Assembly (NCBI GenBank): GCA_013115125.1
Contig: JABANN010000027.1
Location: 57,006-121,005 of the forward strand
Length of the DNA stretch: 64,000 bases
Origin: Perkinsus olseni
Lineage: Eukaryota > Perkinsozoa > Perkinsida
Direction: 5' to 3'
Shown here: positions 12,694 to 24,800 of the stretch, one piece after another
How the letters are laid out: every line of letters starts with the position of its first letter
Position numbering within the stretch: the stretch's first letter is position 1
Made by a program: the position numbers and the translations under genes
Notes under the pieces: generated by a model
Database searches by the model: none
The model's input: the letters and a program-made list of their open reading frames with translations, nothing else
Told to the model about the DNA's origin: nothing

Positions 12694-13647
12694 TTGGATG
12701 TGGTAGAGGATTGGTATGATACACAGTATTTGTCCCTCTTCCATTTGGAGGAATCTGAGACAGAAGTTGTGCAGCGCAAATTTTTTTCTCAGGTACGCAA
12801 GATTCTTGACGCAAAGGCTGACCCGAACGCTCAAGATCGCACTGGCCAACGCCCATTGCTAGTGGCGGCCGCCGGGGGACACTCTGACGTATGCCGGATC
12901 CTGATAGAGAGGAAGGCTGACGTAAGTCTTTCCTGGTCTTTTCTCTCAATGCCTAAGTACAGTGAAAAACTCTTCTTGTGGCATCGATTATATACATGGA
13001 CTTGGCGATTTTCGAGCTTTACTTGCGTACGCGAATAAACGGACCAATTTTAACCACTGTGCGAAAATGAAACTTTCTGTGTAAAACCGCCCGTACCCCC
13101 CATCCTCGTCGTCCAATCAGCCTGTGGTACTCAGTGCTCCTCGCTAGGTGGCGGCCGTGAACTCACTTGGCGCCCCCGCGTTGGCGCTTGCTACTAACGG
13201 CGGCCATGTGCGAGCCTTCCAGACCTTGCTGAGGTACTGTTGCCTGGTCCTCTTCCTGCACTGTTGTTCCAGCGGGACATCAGGTCCGGAGCAGATGTGA
13301 ACTGTAGGGATATCTGGCTGGACACCCCCTTAATAGCGGCCTGCCGAAGAGGTCACCCTTTGCCGTTTCTCGCACTTCTTGTGGACTCCGGGGCTGACAT
13401 TACGCTCAGAAATAGGTCAGTTCAGATCGCCCTGCGATAGGAGCGTGGTCCTTGCCAAGGACTTCAACTTGATGCTTGCAGGTACGGCGAAACTGCTATC
13501 GACGTAGCGCGGAAGGCTGGCGATGTGCATGCGTGCAAATTCCTGTCGTCCATGGTGTCTGATGATAGCATCACCGATCGTGATACTGTGCCATACGTCA
13601 GCAACCGTCACGTGTGTTCAGTGATGAAGGGCATGATGTTCGCCTAG
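12694..13647 (+). CDS. Ankyrin-repeat protein, spliced
   Basis: At least four ankyrin-type helix-turn-helix units are readable across exons: DAKADPNAQDRTGQRPLLVA with AGGHSDVCRILIERKADV (12806-12921), a second around LALATNGGHVRAFQTLLR (about 13180-13233), a third with GADVNCRDIWLDTPLIAACR and GHPLPFLALLVDSGADITL (about 13290-13410), and a fourth with YGETAIDVARKAGDVHACKF (about 13480-13545). The chain ends in a short tail and a TAG at 13645-13647. The exons are separated by introns at about 12922-13150, 13234-13285 and 13414-13480. No catalytic domain accompanies the repeats, so it is likely a protein-binding scaffold. The frame at the 5' end opens at a TTG, so the true start codon lies in an unresolved upstream exon close to or inside the 204-bp element. 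Confidence 0.75.
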
Positions 13648-13751
13648 TTATCGAGCTGTCCTAATACCAGCCCTTGCGTTCCTGAGTTGAGACAATTCAT
13701 GAGTGAACTCTCGCGTGGTCCTTCCTTTAATGCTGTCGTCCACAGCCGCCT

Positions 13752-15191
13752 CGAAGGCTCCGGATGCTTTGCTAGAGAGGGCCGAACTCGCTGTGAGAGC
13801 ATCATTTCATCCATGCTGTGACCTTCTCAGTTTGTAGGTATACTTTGCCAAGGAGGCTCTTAGAGAGCTTGAGTTCATCAAAAATGGGTACGAGTGCTCC
13901 CCCCTGCTTTCCTCTTACTGCAGGCCGCCTCGCATCAGTCTGAATGACCTCTCCCCGCTTTCGGAGTGTCCCCATGTCGTTCTGTTCTCTCCGAATCGCT
14001 CTAGTGTCGATCAGTTTAAAATCGGACGTACAAGTCAGCAAGGTGCCAGCAGCACGTACAGAGGAGCCAGCCTACAGTGGACCACCACTGGATGCATCCC
14101 TGAGGTCAATGTCGACAGGGTAGGCAACATACAGCCCAGGCTAGCGGGATTCTATCCCTCAGTATACCGTCCGCGCGCCAATCGACGACTCCCGTGGCTC
14201 AACGCTGGTCTTATGAGGGGGTGGGCAATCGAGTTCGACGTCCTCAGTTTCATAGCTGTCACGTCGTCTCTCGCGGCAGCCTACTTCAAAAGCATCCTCT
14301 AAGGGTACTCCCGCAGAGGGTTTGCTGCGACGAGGTGGGCAAGAGTGGGCATTCAGACCTCTCCAGCTCGACCAAGGAAGGCTCCTCAACTTGATCCTGA
14401 CGAGTCCGTAATTGTCGGATTGTCCACGGGGCAGTTGGAGCCGAGAGAATGCATATTCGTAGACAGCAGAGGCGAAGTGAGGGTGTTTATGATGCGGCGA
14501 AGTGGTCATCCTCCCTTCCCTCAGCTCGGGAGCTTCTGCTGCACGGCGCGGCCCGCTTGGCCGGTAGGGGCGGTGCTACTGAGATCGGATGATGAGTAGT
14601 CGTACTTGTACTCGCTCGCTATGTGACCCACCTTCTAGGTCGTCACTCCCTATGGTGGGCCCTATCGGGTTCGATAGGGATGAGCTGTATGCCATGCTGA
14701 GGTCACATTGTCCGGCCATCACTGCCACCAGCCGGGAGAGGTCCAGCGGGTCACCCATACGCGGAGATGAGCCCCCGTTCCTTCTCAGGGCCCCCGCTCC
14801 TACACGGTACCATCTAGTGCTGGGTGAGGTCGTCCGTATCAAGGATATCAGCGAATACATGGATGATGCCGTCCGCCTCGACATCAGGGTAGGCCCGACC
14901 CCGATGGGGATTACCGACGTGAAGGCAGAGGTGAGAATGCCCACTCCCCGGCGACCACCTCGTCCATCGCTCGTTGCTGCCTAGGCGTCCACAGAGGAGC
15001 TCGCAGGGACAGTTGAATCCCTGCTACATCGCCAGGACACTATCATGTTATTACAGCGAGAAGACAGCGGAACTCAGGATAGCTTCCACCTATTGCAGTG
15101 GTTGCTCAAGCCAGAGGAGGAGAGCACAGTAGACGCCGATAGACCGGCTTTCGACCCGACCTGTTTCGTATCTTCCCTATCCGAGCTGTAA
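13752..15191 (+). CDS. Hypothetical spliced protein with a weak FHA/Pellino-like motif
   Basis: A run of exons on the same strand as the ankyrin gene. The middle part reads PHVVLFSPNRSSVDQFKIGR followed by TSQ, which resembles the strand-and-turn of Pellino-type FHA domains, where a similar hydrophobic strand precedes (D)xFxIGR. Later parts include LDPDESVIVGLSTGQLEPRE and IFVDSRGEVRVFMM (about 14390-14490), then VRIKDISEYMDDAVRLDIRV (about 14833-14892). A good donor at 14929 and acceptor at 14984 lead to a helical last exon (STEELAGTVESLLHRQDTIM) ending in TAA at 15189-15191. No RING finger is seen after the FHA-like part, so a Pellino ligase cannot be claimed. The start and two middle junctions are unresolved. 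Confidence 0.42.
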
Positions 15192-15369
15192 GATTCCCGA
15201 CTCGTCAAAGTTGACTCCGTGTCTTTCTTACCCTACTGCATAATGCCGCTTTCTGCGCCACCATCCGTTTCACCCGCCCTTCCTGCCTCGTGCCGTCGGG
15301 GAGCCTTATGCCGAGGCTGGCTCGCCAAATCCACCCGTACTCGCTCAGATTTCGCTCCTCTATTTTCAA

Positions 15370-17217
15370 ATGCCACATGCAGTACTCCTGCTGCTGCTGG
15401 GAGCCACCCTGACCGTCCAGGCCCAGGTGGCAGTTAATTACGGTAATATTGGTGACTACGGAGAAGCCGTGGCGAAGGCCGCCCTGGGAGGCGGTCACTT
15501 CATCGTCGAAGGGCTCCCCGCTGAGTTCTTGGAGGCAAGAGCTCGGTTATCACAGGACTTACTCAGTAAGTGCAGCGAGGCAGTCTTTGGGTTCCATGAC
15601 GAGACGAAGCGTACATTGGCGCTGTATGCGGGAGAGGTATCGCAAGTGCCGAGCTGCTTGCACCTGAACGATCTCCGGACTGTGGATGCTTTGATACGGG
15701 AGGTGAGCTCTCCATGGAGCGCACCTATGCCATGCATCGCCATGGCAGGTATCACAGAGCTTGGCTGGGCTACTGGATAAAACCATTTTCAAGCTGAGTG
15801 CGGACATGTCCGTGACGCTGGAAGGAGGCCAACAACTGCAGAGTCTATCGGAAGTGATATCAGTGGACGGTGGCAGACATCATCTGGACCATTGGAATGT
15901 ATACACTATCCCTAATGATACAACTGCGTTGAGGAATCGCCAAGATGAGCAAGATGAGCAAGTGGAGATGCATGCCGACATGGGACTCTTTCTAATCCTA
16001 TCTCTACCTCCAGGTAAGCTACAGACATCTCTGAAGGATTGAGCTGATCATCGCAGATGACAAAAGTCTTCACTTCGAGGAAGGGGCGGTATCTATTCCG
16101 GACGATGGCGATGCTCTAGTGGTCATCTTTGGCGAGGCCCTACGGGCCTGGCTCGCTCCTGGCGTCCACACTGTTGCAGCTCGCCACAGAGTAAGCCGAG
16201 GCGCTAGGTCCCGATCTAAGTGCCCACCGATCAGGTCATGATACCATCGTCAAGTGAGAGTGAGCCCAGGGTGGTCTTCGGTCGCATGATGATGGCGCCT
16301 CCTACGGCCCTCAACGCCGCAGGGGAGTCCTATCAGCAGTTCTTCATGGCCCCTCAAGCTTTTCAATCGAGGAGGATGCTCAGCCAATGCGCAGCAGGAC
16401 AGGTATATCCACTGGACCTCCGAGTGGTTTCCAGGGTACCCCCTCCCTCAGGTCTACTGCTGGCTCCGGTGTATGACACCGCCAGAAGGGTGTCCTGCTG
16501 AGAACGCGGTGTGTTGGGATTTCCGAAAGATGGACCTCTGCGACATGACCCCGGGCAAAATGCAGCCGAACTGTGCACTCAAGTAGACCGATCATTGTAC
16601 CGCTCCTACAGCTGGCGCTCCTGGCGTCTCAGGTGTCCAGCAGGGGTTACATCTGCCGAAGGCCTCACAGAGGACGAACCCTTCTGTGAGAGCTCCACCA
16701 ACATGATCATGTCAGGCTTCCAGTAAGTCTCCGCATCATCCCGTCTCCGAGGGCTCATGCCTTGGATAGGTTCCTCTGGTCCAGAAATCGCCAGTGCATC
16801 ATCCTCTTCTTCCCTGGCATTGTCCTGGATACCCCGTCCAAGTTCTTCCTGGGTGTAGTAGCAGTCTTCTTTCTCGGACTCGTAGCGGAGGCAACGATGC
16901 GGCTGAGGAAGAGGGTGGAGTGTGCTTTGGGTGATACCACCGCTCCCTACCGCTTGCCATCCCGTCTCTTAGGCGCCGCCCGATCGTCTGTGCGAGGGAA
17001 ACTAACTCTAATAGGTCTCTTCTCCATCAACCTCATACTGGCGTACATGGCAATGCTCGTAGCGATGACCTACTCTGGCGAGTTATTTCTCACGGTAGTG
17101 CTGCTGTGCTCCGGCTTCCTCGGGTCGCTGGCTCTATCCATCAGCTTGCAGGTAATCCTTGGCGTAGCGGTCGGACGGATACTCCTGGCAGGCGACGAAC
17201 GAGGAGATTATCGGTAA
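15370..17217 (+). CDS. Secreted 2OG-Fe(II) oxygenase-like domain fused to a Ctr-type copper transporter
   Basis: The ATG at 15370 starts a signal peptide (MPHAVLLLLLGATLTVQAQ). The next 250 or so residues resemble the isopenicillin-N-synthase-like oxygenase fold: the iron pair HxD in EMHADMGLFLIL (about 15968-15995) and the distal histidine and arginine in AARHRV (about 16182-16191, across an intron). Cysteine-rich exons follow (VYCWLRCMTPPEGCPAENAV; KMDLCDMTPG; CPAGVTSAEG) and then a methionine motif NMIMSGFQ. The final exons give IILFFPGIVLDTPSKFFLG, VAVFFLGLVAEATMRLRKR and AYMAMLVAMTYSGELF, the three-helix core of Ctr copper transporters with the MxMxxxF-like and MxxxM-like copper sites. 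Short GT-AG introns link all parts and no stop or start separates them. The oxygenase part would face the outside or the lumen. Fusion into one protein is inferred from splicing; two adjacent genes is the alternative. Confidence 0.7.
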
Positions 17218-17728
17218 TAGCGGAGTTGTTATCAACTCCGAGTGGGAGTAACTCGACTGTCTTCACGGTAACGCTGTTTTTGAACCATCATACTGCCGTG
17301 GTTCGAAATTTCGTCATATAAGAATTGCCAACTTCAGCTTGCGAACGTGATAAGATGAATTGAAAAGCTTTTATTGAATGTTAACCGCTCAGTATTACCA
17401 TCACCCAACGCTCCTCGCAAGGAGATGAACTCATCGAAGTCGCACTACCATGTTAATGGGGTGGACTAAACCTCCGAGCGGATGTGGTATATATGTCATC
17501 ATCACGGTTTAGGGTTTTGTCAAGAGTACTCTTGTGAACGAAAGGAAATCACTACATAAGTGATCCTGTTCGAGTACAGTCGACAATCTTTATAATCAAC
17601 ACACAAGGCGTGGAAGAATGGTGATTTGTAGAAAATTTGGTATGCCAACTTGGGATTGCCAAGTGACACAAGATCTGTCCCCGGGATAATCTTGTCTTCT
17701 TCGGTTTGGAGGTCCCAAACCTATTTGA
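17218..17728. other. Intergenic region holding 204-bp element copy 2
   Basis: AT-richer spacer. The repeat occupies 17381-17584 and about 145 bp separates it from the ATG of the coiled-coil gene. Confidence 0.5.
17381..17584 (+). repeat. 204-bp dispersed element, copy 2
   Basis: Full-length partner of 12457-12660, same orientation and same length. The palindrome CAAGAGTACTCTTG is at 17521-17534 and the TTTAGGG heptamer at 17508-17514. As with copy 1, it lies just 5' of a plus-strand gene. Confidence 0.88.
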
Positions 17729-20700
17729 ATGTCGTCCAGGTCTGATGCCGCCGATCCCTGCTGCGCCGCGCTCTCATCGGACGGCACAGAACCTCCTATC
17801 GAGGCTGATGCACTGACAGCAGCAGCGCCTTCTAGACGCCGAGGTAGCGGCCCAGACCAGGGCGTATACCAACATCTGGTGCCACCGCGCGCTTCACAGG
17901 TGGGGAACTCGTCCGGGTGACTTGCAGGGGATGTTTCTAATACTACTCAGGGTAATGCTCCGCGGACTATATCCCAGCGGAAGCGGCCGGAACCCTAGAG
18001 GCCACGGCCGCCCAATGAGCTTTGAAGCTTCTGGCATTCAGGCCCTTCCTCCTCCTGCTGCTGCATATTTTAAGGTACACTCGTTTCTGGGTGATGATTA
18101 TGAAGTGAGAGCACGGTTTGGGTTTAGTGTGTCAGCGCAACGTGAATCTGGTCTTTAAGGAGGTTGCTCTGCAATTCACAACTTGTCCAGCATCATGTTC
18201 TATCGTCATCCGTCCAACTCCTTCGTGAGCAGCACTCCAGGTCAACCCCAGTACCAGGCTCCCGGGGTACAGTACCAACCTGCACCACCACAGCGAGCAG
18301 GGCGGGTGGTCGTCCGAAACGTCTCCGGGCAGGCAGCCAGCTCGGGCTTCGTGAGGCAGTACACGCCAGTTGGCACCAGCGCGGTAGTGATAGTGTAACC
18401 AGCTTCTCAACTGGACGTCCTGGTGCATCCTCCTCAGGCTAACATGTCATCCCTGAGCATGAATAACGTCTCGCAGCATCACACCACCAACCACCTATCG
18501 CCAAGACCTCCTCCACAGTTCATGCATCAACAACAGCAACAGCAACAGCAGCTGCCGCATTACACCAACAGCGGGCCGGGATCCGATCATCAACCCACTC
18601 CCTCGCAGGGAAACAACAGCTCTATTAGCCAAGCTCCAAGGGTCCAGGTCGTGAAGCGGACTCCGGTACCTCCATGGTGATGATCTGTTTGTTGGCACAA
18701 ATGGACTCTCTTCAGAGCATGAACGTACCGGGGCTGGATCAGAGCGTAGCCCACGGACCTCCACAGTCGGCTCACAGAGGTACTGGGCTCCCTGGGTGTG
18801 CTGCTGCTAGAATGTGGCCTTCCTTCTCAGCCGAGTCGCCTGCCCGTGTGCAGCACGTTGGGCCGAGCCAGGCTGAGGTTGAAAGGATTCGTACGGAGCT
18901 GGTGAGTGTGGACAAGAAGCTGCAAGCGGCGACTAACAAGTTGATGCAAAAGGAAGAGGTATGGTAGCCGTCCTCCAGGGTCGATGTGAAGCGGGGCTGC
19001 TTCAGGAAGGAAGACGGTTGAATGCTGAGATCGACAGCTACAAAGTGAGCGAGGGACAGTTCAAGGCGGCCCTGTCGAAGCTGAGAACGGAGAACGAATC
19101 ACTCGTAAGGCGCGGCGATGACGACCGAAGATACCAATTTCGGGGCGCAGTGACGATTTTCGGTCAGGCCTCAGCTGCGACAGCTAGCCGTGCTCCCGAT
19201 CCGAAGATTGCGGAATTGGTGAGGATAACCTATCGGAGTGCATTGGATGAACGCCTTCCAGAGCCGTCGACTTGAGGGTCGGACAGCTGAGCTGAAGCGG
19301 GTCCAGGGGGAGCTGAGCTCCTCGGAGGACAAGGCCCGTCGGGTACGTTCACTCAGGACTATCGCGGTAAGCTGTAACCTTGCTTCATCAGACCAAGCAG
19401 GATCTTGACAAGACTATTGCCACACTGCGGGAGACGAAGGAGGTGAGAGGGGATGAGTGGTGGTGATGGTGTGAGCTGCGTTGCCCTCAGCAACTGGAGT
19501 CCCTCAAGGCCCACTTCGAGCAGCAGAGTCAGCTCGTGACCCAGGTGAGCTGCTACTGCTGGTGTGTGGGTCGGCCGTACTGGGCGTGCTGTAGGAGCAA
19601 GAGATGCTGGTCACGGAGACAGAGGCCCAGAGGGCGCATATTGCGAAGCTTGAGCAGGCTCTGCAGGAGACGGCCCAGGAGAATGAGATGCTGCAGTGAG
19701 AGGGAACCGAAGGGTGTGCTTCGAACGGCACGGCCTCTCAGACTCGAGCTGAACTCCTCTACGACGGATCGATCAGAGTTGAAGGTTATTCATGAGCAGC
19801 TCCGCAACATCGAAAAGGTGAGCTCGCTCGCGAGGGAATCTTCCATTCAGCCGCTCGGTGATGTAGGAACGAGACGCTGCCATGGCAGCTAGGGATGCTA
19901 TGGCCGACCGAGAAAGTGCACTGAAGCTGGACTTGGAGGCAGCTCAGAAGGAGGCCAGGAAAGCCCTCCAGAGAGCAGAGCTGGCCGAAGTGAAGGCTGA
20001 GGGGCGAGGCTACAAGGAGGATGTAGTACATAGTCGATCGAGGGCCTGCTGAGGGTTTGTCACTGTGCAGGTGATCAAGACATCCAATCTCTCTCACTTG
20101 AAGCAGAACACGGGTAGGAGACCGACTGCCGATTATCGTTCACGCTTATGCTCGTTCAGGTGGCAGCAGCAGTGACGGAGGTGAAACCAGCGCGGCGGCT
20201 ATGGTGCGGAAGAATCGGGAACTCGAGGACCTCCAGGAGGTGGGCAGTGGCGGCCCCTGGGTGATGAGTCGTATGATGTCCCTCAGCAACTGGACAACGC
20301 TCGCGATGAGATAGCTAGCATGAGAAGCGAGAGAGCCGCACTTGAAGAGGCACGCAGGGAGGCAGAGGTAGGCGGAGGGTCGCGCCGAGGAGAGGAGGAG
20401 TTGCTGAGTTCAGGAGAAGCTGCAGAGTATCAATATGACCGTCACGGAGGCGACTAGCAAGAACAAGATCGTCAGCAAGGTCAGGGTCAGCTCGGCGAAA
20501 CTCGCTCGGAAGTATCTTCCGTTAGTTGCACGCTGAGGTGAGTGACCTCAAGAGGGAGATTGTCCGACTCCAGGAAGAGCTTGCGCGGTACAAAGATTTG
20601 CCGAAGAACAAGGAGAACAGGGCCTCCGAGTTCAACACAAGTGCTCAGACCTTTTCTTGGCCGAATGGTGCTGAGGTCGTGACGCGCTGCTCAGGTGTGA

Positions 20701-21460
20701 AGTCGAAGTACCTCACCGTTGCTGGGCCCGAAATGAGTGAGAAATAACAGTTTTTGGGAGGGTGGAGGCCTTCGTTCAGATGCTACCCTGAACGACACTG
20801 ATGGCGGGCGGTACAGCAGAGTCGGCGGCAGTCCGTTCGCTGAATCGCCGATGCCCCAGAAGACCCAACGTGCTCTCCCGAGTGATAGCACCTTGATGCT
20901 CAAATCTCCATCCTCGGCTAAGAAGGTTGGGAGCAAGTAAGGAGGCCAGCATGATCGTTAGAAATCTCACTTCTGGTCATCTTGTCTTAGGCACAGTAGT
21001 GGCGGCAGGAAGTCCAAAGATTCGCCCGTGAAAATCGTCAGGGTGAGCTCGGCGTTGCTGTTTTCTTCCAAGCCGCTGCATCCTCAGGCCCGAGGACTAT
21101 TGAACAACCTCACCGAGAGCGACCCCGTAGTCGCGAAGGCGTTAGCAGATCATCGCGAGACCGACGGTAAGGCAGAACTTCGTCCAGTAAGTGAGAAGAG
21201 GGATCTCTCTAGGCTTATCCAAGGAGGAGTGCCACGAGCTAATCGAGAAGCTCTTGGCTAACCACGAGATACCGGTCCGCGTAAAGAAAGTCACCTGCAC
21301 TCAGGTTGGAGCGACTCTCAAGCATTCCTCATAGTTACAACGCCTGCTGCAGGTCTACCGCACCATCGTCGACTCCGTGTCCCAACCGCCGCCTTCGAAT
21401 CTCCCCTCGAGTTTCGTCTTGGATTATTGCAAGAAGGTGGGGATGGCAATTCCGAGATAA
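17729..21460 (+). CDS. Large coiled-coil protein with Gln/Pro-rich N-terminus, spliced
   Basis: Multi-exon gene opening at the ATG at 17729. The N-terminal third is low complexity and Pro/Gln/Ser-rich (GQPQYQAPGVQYQPAPPQ; a glutamine run at about 18528-18552). From about 18870 the exons are heptad-like coiled coil (AEVERIRTELVSVDKKLQAA; ALSKLRTENESL; RREAELEN-type segments; AEVSDLKREIVRLQEELARY at 20530-20590). After a Ser/Pro-rich linker with basic patches the last exons carry a small helical region (LSKEECHELIEKLLANHEIP, VYRTIVDSV, FVLDYCKKVGMAIPR) with stop at 21458-21460. The composition suggests a cytoskeletal, centrosomal or tethering protein; no motor or other catalytic domain is visible. 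About fifteen short introns, one of which (19105-19167) carries the shared intronic motif. Confidence 0.62.
19133..19154 (+). repeat. Shared intronic motif, copy 3 (coiled-coil gene intron)
   Basis: ACCAATTTCGGGGCGCAGTGAC sits inside the 63-nt intron 19105-19167, 13 nt before its acceptor. It matches copy 1 (kinase) over nearly the whole stretch including the leading CAATTTCG. Confidence 0.7.
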
Positions 21461-21804
21461 TTTTACATGAAGACAAGCGTGTTAGGTTCTTGAGAAGGTT
21501 ACCCACAGCAGCCAGTACGCCTGACTTTAACTAATCAATCATCATGCAAGAGCGTTCAACATGTCTATACACTCAGTTTTAACGCAGCCCTCGTCCTCTT
21601 GCGTTAGTGTGCGTGCGAATCTCAAGACCAACGGCGAAAACCGCCTTAGACTACCATGACTGCACTGCGTTGGTGTCTGGATTCTCTCTGCGACCTGCAA
21701 GTACTTACAAAACGCAACTCACCAAATCTTCTCAAGAAATATCTGAAAAATGATGACAAGCATGGGGGTGTACTAAAGACTGCAATGGTATGAATGGTAG
21801 GCAG
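21461..21804. other. Convergent intergenic spacer
   Basis: Gap between the 3' ends of the coiled-coil gene (+) and the double Y-family polymerase gene (-). Nothing recognisable beyond AT-richer sequence. Confidence 0.5.
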
Positions 21805-24800
21805 TCAAGCATCAAAGCGTGCATACAAGTTTACCATCTCTCGGAACTTCTTCTCGACATCGGACCCACGGGCATAGTCGAACCCTAAGTGCGCAAACTC
21901 AGCGAATTGGGCATCGGCGTCGCCATCTCGCCACGATCGAATTGTGGACTCCTCTTCCAGCCTGGCGATGGCCTCCGAAGTAGCGGCATCAACGGTGGAT
22001 GTGCGTCGCTTCTTTGCCAGGGGCTTAGCTTTCTTCTCGAGGAAGTCCGTCAGAGTCTGCTGGTTCTTATCGCCATTCGCCGCGCTGTAGGCCTGCTCCT
22101 TAGCGTGTACTCGTACAGCCACCCCGGCGCCCCGAATCCGGTGCACTTCGACGCCCTCCAGCAGCCCCACGGCGAGTGTTGCAATGTCGTTCTTCGCCAG
22201 AGATACAGCACAGGAGCGGCTCCACTGATAGCACGCACCGATCCCCATGAACTTGAAGGGTTCAACCCAATCATCAGGGGCGAGGTACAGCCGAAGGATG
22301 ACCCGCTCGGTGACAAGCCCCTCCAACAACGGAGTCACTTGTGCTACGAGAGCTCGGACCAACTGCCTGGCGGACTCTGGTGTCACGTTCCGGATGCCGA
22401 AATTCTTGTCCGCGCTGACGGTAGAGATGTCGGTGACTAAGTCGTTCCTGTAGTCCTCCCCTCGGGCGTTGGCGAGCATCCGCTCGGCCGTCTTCATCCC
22501 AAAGGACTCTGCCAAGAGAGGGGCGAGACTCGGGTCCAACAAGTCGCCCACGGTAGCCAAGCCGAATTCATTTTGCAGCTTCCCTAGAGTCCGATACCCA
22601 ACCTGCGGGAGCATGTGCAGCGGCAGGTCAGCGAGGAAGGACTTATTGCTGAGCACCCTCACGCCTCGAGGCTTGGCTTGGGTAGTGGCGATTTTGGCGA
22701 GGACGTGACTATCGGCGACACCAACTGAGCAGGGAAGCCCAGTGGCCTGAGTGACCGCTTTCTGGAGTGCCCGAGCAACCGCTGCTTCATCAGAGTACCG
22801 GCAGTCGCCCGATACATCAACAATGGCCTCGTCAACGCTCTTGGCAACGACACGATCGAGAGTACCCCCGCCGACGACAGCCATCAAGCGCAGCAGTTGC
22901 TTCCACGCGGTGTTGCACTGCGTGAGGAGTTCGCTGGTCACCGGCACCTTCTCCAGATCCGGGCATATGTCCTTTACCTCAGCCAGCCACATGCTGCCGG
23001 AAACCCCGTACTTCCTGGCTGCGTAGTTGGCGCTGCAGATCTCGCTCCCCCGACCCATACCAGAAACAACGGCCATCGGCTTCGGGGATTCGGGGACGCC
23101 CGTCGCTTGCAACTGCGCGACACTGGCGAAGAAGCTGTCGAAGTCGCAGAGCATGAACCGCTTAGTGGCCTCCGAGTTGGGCTCTAGCTGCCGCTCGCAC
23201 TCCTCGCGGAGCTCCTCGACGATCTCGCTTGGGACCTCCCCTTCTCCCCATTTCCCCTCGGCAGGTTGGCATTCCTCGAGGAACTGTCGAAAGCGCCTCC
23301 GCCACGTCCCAAGGAAGTGCAATCGACTGCTCGCGAAGAAGGCGTCAACTGCCCCTTTAGTATGGCCCACAGAAGCAGCAGTCGGCTCCCCAGCGGCGGC
23401 GAGGGCAGTAGAGCCAGCCGGTCCAGGGGGCTCCTGGAGGTCGAAGGCGCTGATGGTGATCATCCCCACCTTCCCAAAGGAGGATATCAGCGGCGCAGCC
23501 ATCTGCTTGGCAGTAACGACAACCTTATCAAGGGTAGGCATGGGGCACCGCCGACTCTTGGTGGCGTAGGTCGCAGTCGCCTCGCGTCCGAGTGTAACGC
23601 AGAGACTCTTCGGGAACTGCGGCGCCCGGGCCTTCACGCGCTCGACAACATCTCTCGCTAAAGATTCTATCCAGAAATTCGTCTTGGTCACTTCCTTCAG
23701 GTAGGGTCTGAAAATCTTCGAAGCGCTGACGCTGCCAGCCTTGAGCGATTCAGAGTCCTTCACCACTTTGGCATTCTCTATCGGGTCTCGCCCCCTCGAG
23801 GCCAGCTTCAACCAAGCCACGAGCTCAGCGTTAGCTGGCTCGGGTTCGAGGTCGTCAAGCACGGGCCATATTTCACTGCACTTGGTGTCACCAGTGAGCC
23901 ACGGCAGGAGCCTCTCAATGTCATTGAAGGTAGCCCTGCCAACCCCTCGTAGGGACCTAACCTTCACGCCAGCCATGAAGTCCAGTATCTGCCCGACACG
24001 CTACAGCCAGCGAAGGAGGGCAGACCTACCTTGTCATCGCTGAGGCCAGTGACGGCATCGGGCTTGTTCACACCGCAGGCCAGCTTCGCCAGCTGCCGGT
24101 TGCTGGCTACTCCTGCCGACATCGTAAAGCTGGTGACGGACTCTACTTCCTTTCGGAGCCGCTCGGCCCAGATGGCACCCTCCTGCAGAGCCGCGTTGCC
24201 GACCTGAAAGGGAACTCGCAGTGGTTGGTTTGGGAACAGCTCAATCCGGGAAGAAGGCAAACGACCGACCGACCGGCAACAACCGAAGACTTTTCAATGA
24301 TCGCTATCAGAGAACGGGCACGGAGTTGCGGCTCTCAACTTGCGAGTGCAGCCGACAAGCATTTATGTGCACTTATGTCAGGTGAATTCGCCCTTAGTGG
24401 CGAGGGCTCCTCGAACAAGGGTCGTCCTGGTCTTCGAGCATACCTCTCCACCCGCCCACTTGATCCCGGCAGGCATTTGCTCTTCTTGCTCTTCTCCACA
24501 GAGACTTGTCAAGTCGACGAAGACCTCATCGATACTAGCCCTCTCGAGAGGGGCCGACTCCGGCAGGGCAGTGCGGAGGGCTCGCATCACTGACAGGACC
24601 CAATCCGAACTTAGCGCTTCTCCCAAGCCGTAGTGGCCCACTCACCCTCTTCACTGGCGTCCCTGTACCGGTCCAAGGAGACTCTGTAGCGGTCACGAGG
24701 CTCTCCCGGTGGCGGTCCGTCAGGGAAACACTCGCCGGTGACCACGTCCACCACCTCCACATGAGCGCTCCTCGCTCCAGCCTTCTCCGCGATCGACGTG

